Below, in pieces: positions 14,872 to 17,683 of a stretch of 17,683 nucleotides of DNA. Each line of letters begins with the position of its first letter. The first letter of the stretch is position 1. Both the position numbers and the translations under genes were made by a program. Under the pieces are notes generated by a model. It was given only the letters and a program-made list of their open reading frames with translations, made no database searches and was not told the DNA's origin. Origin of the DNA: Oscillospiraceae bacterium. Lineage in GTDB: Bacteria; Bacillota; Clostridia; Oscillospirales; Ruminococcaceae. The DNA lies in NCBI GenBank assembly GCA_022511485.1, contig JAFLUJ010000163.1, forward strand, positions 1 through 17,683. The letters run 5' to 3'.

Positions 14872-15675
14872 ATGATCACAGAAATAAAATACTCAAATAC
14901 AAATACATACCTGATAAGCGGGAAAAACGGAGATCTGTTGTTTGATACCGGCTGGGCAGGAACATTCGTGGCGTTCTGCAAGGCTCTGGGCGAGAAGGAT
15001 ATGAAGCTCCAGAATATCAAATATCTGCTTATATCACATTTTCATCCCGATCATATGGGTATAGCTCAGGAAATAGCTGATACAGGAACGGTCATAGCCG
15101 TTATGGACGTTCAGACCGGTTTCATTCACAGCTCGGATCATATTTTTGAAAGAGAAAAGCATTCTGATTTTGTTCCTGTAGATGATCTGAAAATAAAGAT
15201 CATTCCCATTCAAAAAAGCCGTAAATTTCTGAAAGAGCTTGGTATCTCAGGAGAGATAATTCATACGTCGGGACACACTGATGACAGTATTTCTCTGTGG
15301 CTTGACAAGGAAAAGGCATTGTTGGTCGGCGATCTTAACCCTCTGTATGAGCTTGAAATGCATAAGGGTACTCAGATCGCCGAAAGCTGGGAAAAGCTTT
15401 TAAAATTAAAGCCACATAAGATATATTACGGTCATGCGGAAGCTGCGGAGTTTAATGGCTCTGTCCTGAAAGAGACCGGAGCGTCTGATTCGGATATTCA
15501 TGCACTGGTCAAAAAAATAATCAGGCTGATCGACAGGGGATGCACAGCAGAGGTGATAGAGAAAAAAACCGGAGCAGACAAAGTCTTTATCCAGGACGTT
15601 GCACGTATGTATCTTACGCATCAGAACGTCAGCGTACAGGGCATACTGGACAGGATAGAAATAAAGGGAAAGTAA
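14872..15675 (+). CDS. Metallo-beta-lactamase-fold hydrolase
   Basis: A 267-aa cytoplasmic protein with a full binuclear metal site: HFHPDH (H56, H58, D60, H61), GHT (H135), VGD (D154) and YGH (H188). The N-terminal strands NTYLISGKNGDLLFDTGW and the final helical region (about 200-260) fit the hydrolase family that ends in a small winged-helix-like domain. The substrate is not predictable: thioester hydrolases (glyoxalase II type), lactonases and nucleases share this fold. The start at 14872 follows GGAGGA (14859-14864) at 7 bp; an in-frame ATG at 14845 lies before that site and is rejected. It has its own promoter, so it is probably not part of the kinase operon. Confidence 0.88.
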   Translation: MITEIKYSNTNTYLISGKNGDLLFDTGWAGTFVAFCKALGEKDMKLQNIKYLLISHFHPDHMGIAQEIADTGTVIAVMDVQTGFIHSSDHIFEREKHSDFVPVDDLKIKIIPIQKSRKFLKELGISGEIIHTSGHTDDSISLWLDKEKALLVGDLNPLYELEMHKGTQIAESWEKLLKLKPHKIYYGHAEAAEFNGSVLKETGASDSDIHALVKKIIRLIDRGCTAEVIEKKTGADKVFIQDVARMYLTHQNVSVQGILDRIEIKGK

Positions 15676-15739
15676 GAGTCTTAGCGATCTGGTCAAAGAC
15701 CGGCAGGTGAAATTCTCATGAAAAAATAGTCTCTGCATA

Positions 15740-15768
15740 TTGCAAAATATAAAATTATCGGTTATAAT
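15740..15768 (+). promoter_or_regulatory. Sigma-A-type promoter for the DUF1858 gene
   Basis: TTGCAA (15740-15745), a 17-bp spacer and TATAAT (15763-15768): the same hexamers and spacing as at 14796. It leaves a leader of about 95 nt. A small hairpin, CTGGTC-aaa-GACCGG (15689-15703), lies upstream without a T-tract. Confidence 0.75.
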
Positions 15769-15870
15769 ATATACAGGTGATACCGTTCATAAATATCTGA
15801 CGTCCCTGTGTGTATTGCCTGCATCAAATATGTTTTTGCTATATTTTTATAACAATAGGAGGAATTTTAA

Positions 15871-16077
15871 ATGAGCAGTAAAATTACAGAAGATATGATA
15901 ATCGGAGAGATTCTGGATATGGATCCTGATACAGCGCCGTTCTTCCTTGAAATGGGTATGCATTGTCTGGGCTGTCCCGCGTCAAGAGGTGAAAGTCTTG
16001 CGGAGGCTTGTGCCGTTCACGGCGTAAATCCCGCTGACATGGTGGCTAAGCTCAACAATCATTTTGCAGGCAAATAA
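15871..16077 (+). CDS. DUF1858-domain small protein
   Basis: A 68-aa protein that matches the DUF1858 pattern throughout: an N-terminal helix (ITEDMIIGEILDMDPDTAPFFLEMGMHC), a CLGC motif (C32, C35) and a second helix (ESLAEACAVHGVNPADMVAKLN). The domain resembles the N-terminal part of ScdA/RIC-type proteins and occurs alone in many anaerobes. The cysteine pair suggests redox or metal binding, but the function is not established. The ribosome binding site AGGAGGA (15857-15863) is ideally placed. It is monocistronic, with its own promoter and a following terminator. Confidence 0.9.
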   Translation: MSSKITEDMIIGEILDMDPDTAPFFLEMGMHCLGCPASRGESLAEACAVHGVNPADMVAKLNNHFAGK

Positions 16078-16089
16078 ATGTATTGACCG

Positions 16090-16116
16090 CGCCGATATAC
16101 TATCGGCGTATTATTT
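16090..16116 (+). terminator. Rho-independent terminator after the DUF1858 gene
   Basis: CGCCGATA-tac-TATCGGCG is a perfect 8-bp stem with a 3-nt loop (16090-16108), followed by the T-rich TATTATTT. It lies 12 bp after the stop codon. Confidence 0.8.
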
Positions 16117-16131
16117 TATCGGAGAAGTATC

Positions 16132-17586
16132 ATGCTTGATAAACGACTGAGACTTTGTGCGGACATGGTAAAAGGAAATCGTGTCTGCGATGTGGGCACT
16201 GACCATGCTTATCTTGTGGCAGAGCTTCTTATATCAGGTAAATGTGAGACTGCTGTTGCGGCGGATATAAATGAGAATCCTCTTAAAGCGGCAATGACAA
16301 CGCTGGAAAATGCGGGCGTTACTGACAGGGTGGAAATTATCCGTTCAGACGGACTGAAAGAAATTCCCGGATCGGGGATAACCGATATTGTTATTGCAGG
16401 AATGGGCGGGGAGCTTATCTCAAAAATACTGTCCGAATGTCCCTGGCGGCTGGAGGGGAAAAATCTTATCCTACAGCCTATGAGCCGTGTGGAAAGTCTT
16501 ATAAAATGGCTTTGTGAAAACGGCTTTGAAATTACCGGTCAGCGTGCAGCGTCCGAGGGAAAGTTTTTTTATACCGCAATAAATGCTGTTAAGGGAGGGA
16601 ATCCTTACACCCCCACGCCGGTCTTTGAACAGCTTGGAAAGCTTGATTTTTCCGACACAGAGGCTGCATTGTATGCGAAAAGCCGGGCGGCAAGTCTCCT
16701 TTCTGCGGGACGTGCCCTGAGAGATTCGGGGAGATCTCCTGAGGCGGTGAAAAAAATCGGTCTTGCTGCTGAGATCATTACAAAAACAGGAGGAAAACCA
16801 ATGTATACGGTAAAAGATATTTTTGCTATGATGGACACCATCGCACCAATGAAAAATCTCCACAAGGGGGACAACTCGGGACTTATCACGGGAGACCCGT
16901 CAAAGCCTGTAACAAAGGTTCTCTTTTCCCTTGATATAACCAGAGAGGCTGTTCTGGAAGCGGTCGGGATCGGTGCAGAGGTAATTATCGCTCACCATCC
17001 GGTGATCTTCAATCCCCTTTACAGACTTGAGGAAAATAACCCTGCCTGCCTTGCGTTCAGACATGGCATAGCCTGTATCTGTTTCCATTCTCCTCTTGAT
17101 ATTTCCAGGGGCGGGATAAACGATATTATTTTTGATATGCTGGAAGCTCCCGTGGGACTGAAAAAGCTGTCCGTGCTTGAACCTATACATCCGGACGGCG
17201 GAGGATACGGTTTCGTATGCTCGGTCGAAAATGAGATCATGCCCGATCAGCTGGGCAAAATATTAAAGGATACCTTCGGATGCACAGTTGTCCGTTATAC
17301 CAACAGCGGAAAGGCGATAAAGAAGCTGGCTTTCTGCTCCGGAGGAGCAGGCGGTACGCTTCCTCTTGCCATGGAACATGGAGCGGACGCTTACATCTGC
17401 GGTGATGTCAAGCACGATCAGTGGATCACTGCACGGAATAATGACATTGCTCTTTACGACTGCGGACATTTCCACACGGAGGACATTGTTATCCCATATC
17501 TTATAAAGCGTTTCAGTGAGGCTTATCCAGGCATTGAAATGATCCACGCAAAGGCTGATCGCGACCCGGCAGAGTACATCATTTAA
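16132..17586 (+). CDS. trmK: Fusion of tRNA (adenine-N1-) methyltransferase TrmK and Nif3-like dinuclear metal protein
   Basis: One 484-aa frame. Residues 1-223 are TrmK, which methylates N1 of adenine 22 in tRNA. They carry CDVGTDHAYL (19-28), AADINENPL, IAGMGGELI and LQPMSRVESLIKWL, and the length is normal for a complete TrmK. Residues 224-484 are a short-form Nif3/YqfO-type protein without the central insert. Its metal ligands are visible as AHHP (H288, H289) and GHFHTE (H446, E450). Nif3 proteins are metal-binding hexamers of debated function, often annotated as GTP cyclohydrolase I type 2. In most Firmicutes the two genes are adjacent but separate (yqfN-yqfO in Bacillus). Here no stop codon lies between them, yet a good ribosome binding site and ATG remain at the joint. 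The start follows GGAG (16121-16124). Confidence 0.9.
   Translation: MLDKRLRLCADMVKGNRVCDVGTDHAYLVAELLISGKCETAVAADINENPLKAAMTTLENAGVTDRVEIIRSDGLKEIPGSGITDIVIAGMGGELISKILSECPWRLEGKNLILQPMSRVESLIKWLCENGFEITGQRAASEGKFFYTAINAVKGGNPYTPTPVFEQLGKLDFSDTEAALYAKSRAASLLSAGRALRDSGRSPEAVKKIGLAAEIITKTGGKPMYTVKDIFAMMDTIAPMKNLHKGDNSGLITGDPSKPVTKVLFSLDITREAVLEAVGIGAEVIIAHHPVIFNPLYRLEENNPACLAFRHGIACICFHSPLDISRGGINDIIFDMLEAPVGLKKLSVLEPIHPDGGGYGFVCSVENEIMPDQLGKILKDTFGCTVVRYTNSGKAIKKLAFCSGGAGGTLPLAMEHGADAYICGDVKHDQWITARNNDIALYDCGHFHTEDIVIPYLIKRFSEAYPGIEMIHAKADRDPAEYII
16788..16803 (+). promoter_or_regulatory. Internal ribosome binding site and ATG at the TrmK/Nif3 joint
   Basis: AGGAGG (16788-16793), 7 bp, then in-frame ATG (16801). 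The following residues MYTVKDIFAMMD are a typical Nif3 N-terminus. A separate 261-aa Nif3 could be made in addition to the fusion. Confidence 0.6.
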
Positions 17587-17623
17587 AAAATAAAACATGG
17601 GGCTGCTGCTCCGGGTATTTTCA

Positions 17624-17632
17624 TGGGATAAT
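17624..17632 (+). promoter_or_regulatory. Possible extended -10 element after the trmK-nif3 gene
   Basis: TGGGATAAT matches the TGn-GATAAT form, but no -35 box is evident. It could drive a gene beyond the right edge. The rest of 17587-17683 is AT-rich and shows no gene or clear terminator. Confidence 0.2.
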
Positions 17633-17683
17633 ATATCGTGAACAATAATGTAAATCATAATTTGGCATATTATTTCTGTACTC

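Overview
The window looks like chromosomal DNA from a Gram-positive anaerobe of the Clostridia, most likely Ruminococcus or a close relative. This is an inference from gene content: receptor-type Ser/Thr kinases with BspA-type leucine-rich ectodomains, Pro/Thr linkers like those of ruminococcal surface proteins, a lipobox lipoprotein, strong GGAGG ribosome binding sites, and the trmK/nif3 pair. No rRNA, tRNA, CRISPR array, transposase or phage gene is visible.

Left part (1-4409): a PP2C phosphatase, cut by the left edge, reads leftward. Across a 330-bp intergenic region it faces a rightward gene for an ABC exporter with two N-terminal FHA (phosphothreonine-binding) domains, followed by a small secreted lipoprotein. 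The divergent region carries two palindromes of TGTGCA/TGCACA type with centres 32 bp apart. One overlaps the -35 box of the rightward promoter, so it is a good operator candidate.

Middle part (4410-14767): after a strong hairpin/terminator inside a larger inverted-repeat region comes a rightward series of five genes. They are a 704-aa protein made of two tandem copies of a helical domain plus a SAM methyltransferase, a 220-aa protein that reads as a PP2C fold stripped of its catalytic aspartates, a HemN-like radical SAM enzyme, and two paralogous membrane kinases of 937 and 970 aa. Each kinase has a zinc ribbon, a kinase domain, a cytoplasmic array of M-[ND]-x-T-x-x-L repeats, one transmembrane helix and an extracellular leucine-rich repeat domain.

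Taken together, 1-14767 reads as one phosphothreonine signalling module: sensor kinases (writers), a PP2C (eraser), a possible pseudophosphatase (modulator) and a double-FHA transporter (reader). The T-x-x-L arrays in the kinases have the form expected of multivalent docking sites for FHA domains. The FHA-FHA-ABC layout matches mycobacterial Rv1747, which is controlled by the kinase PknF. The 8-10-fold repeat array on the kinases is the most novel-looking part.

Right part (14768-17683): ordinary genes, several with their own promoters. They are a metallo-beta-lactamase-fold hydrolase, a DUF1858 small protein, and a tRNA m1A22 methyltransferase (TrmK) fused in frame to a short-form Nif3 protein, with a well-placed ribosome binding site preserved at the fusion joint.
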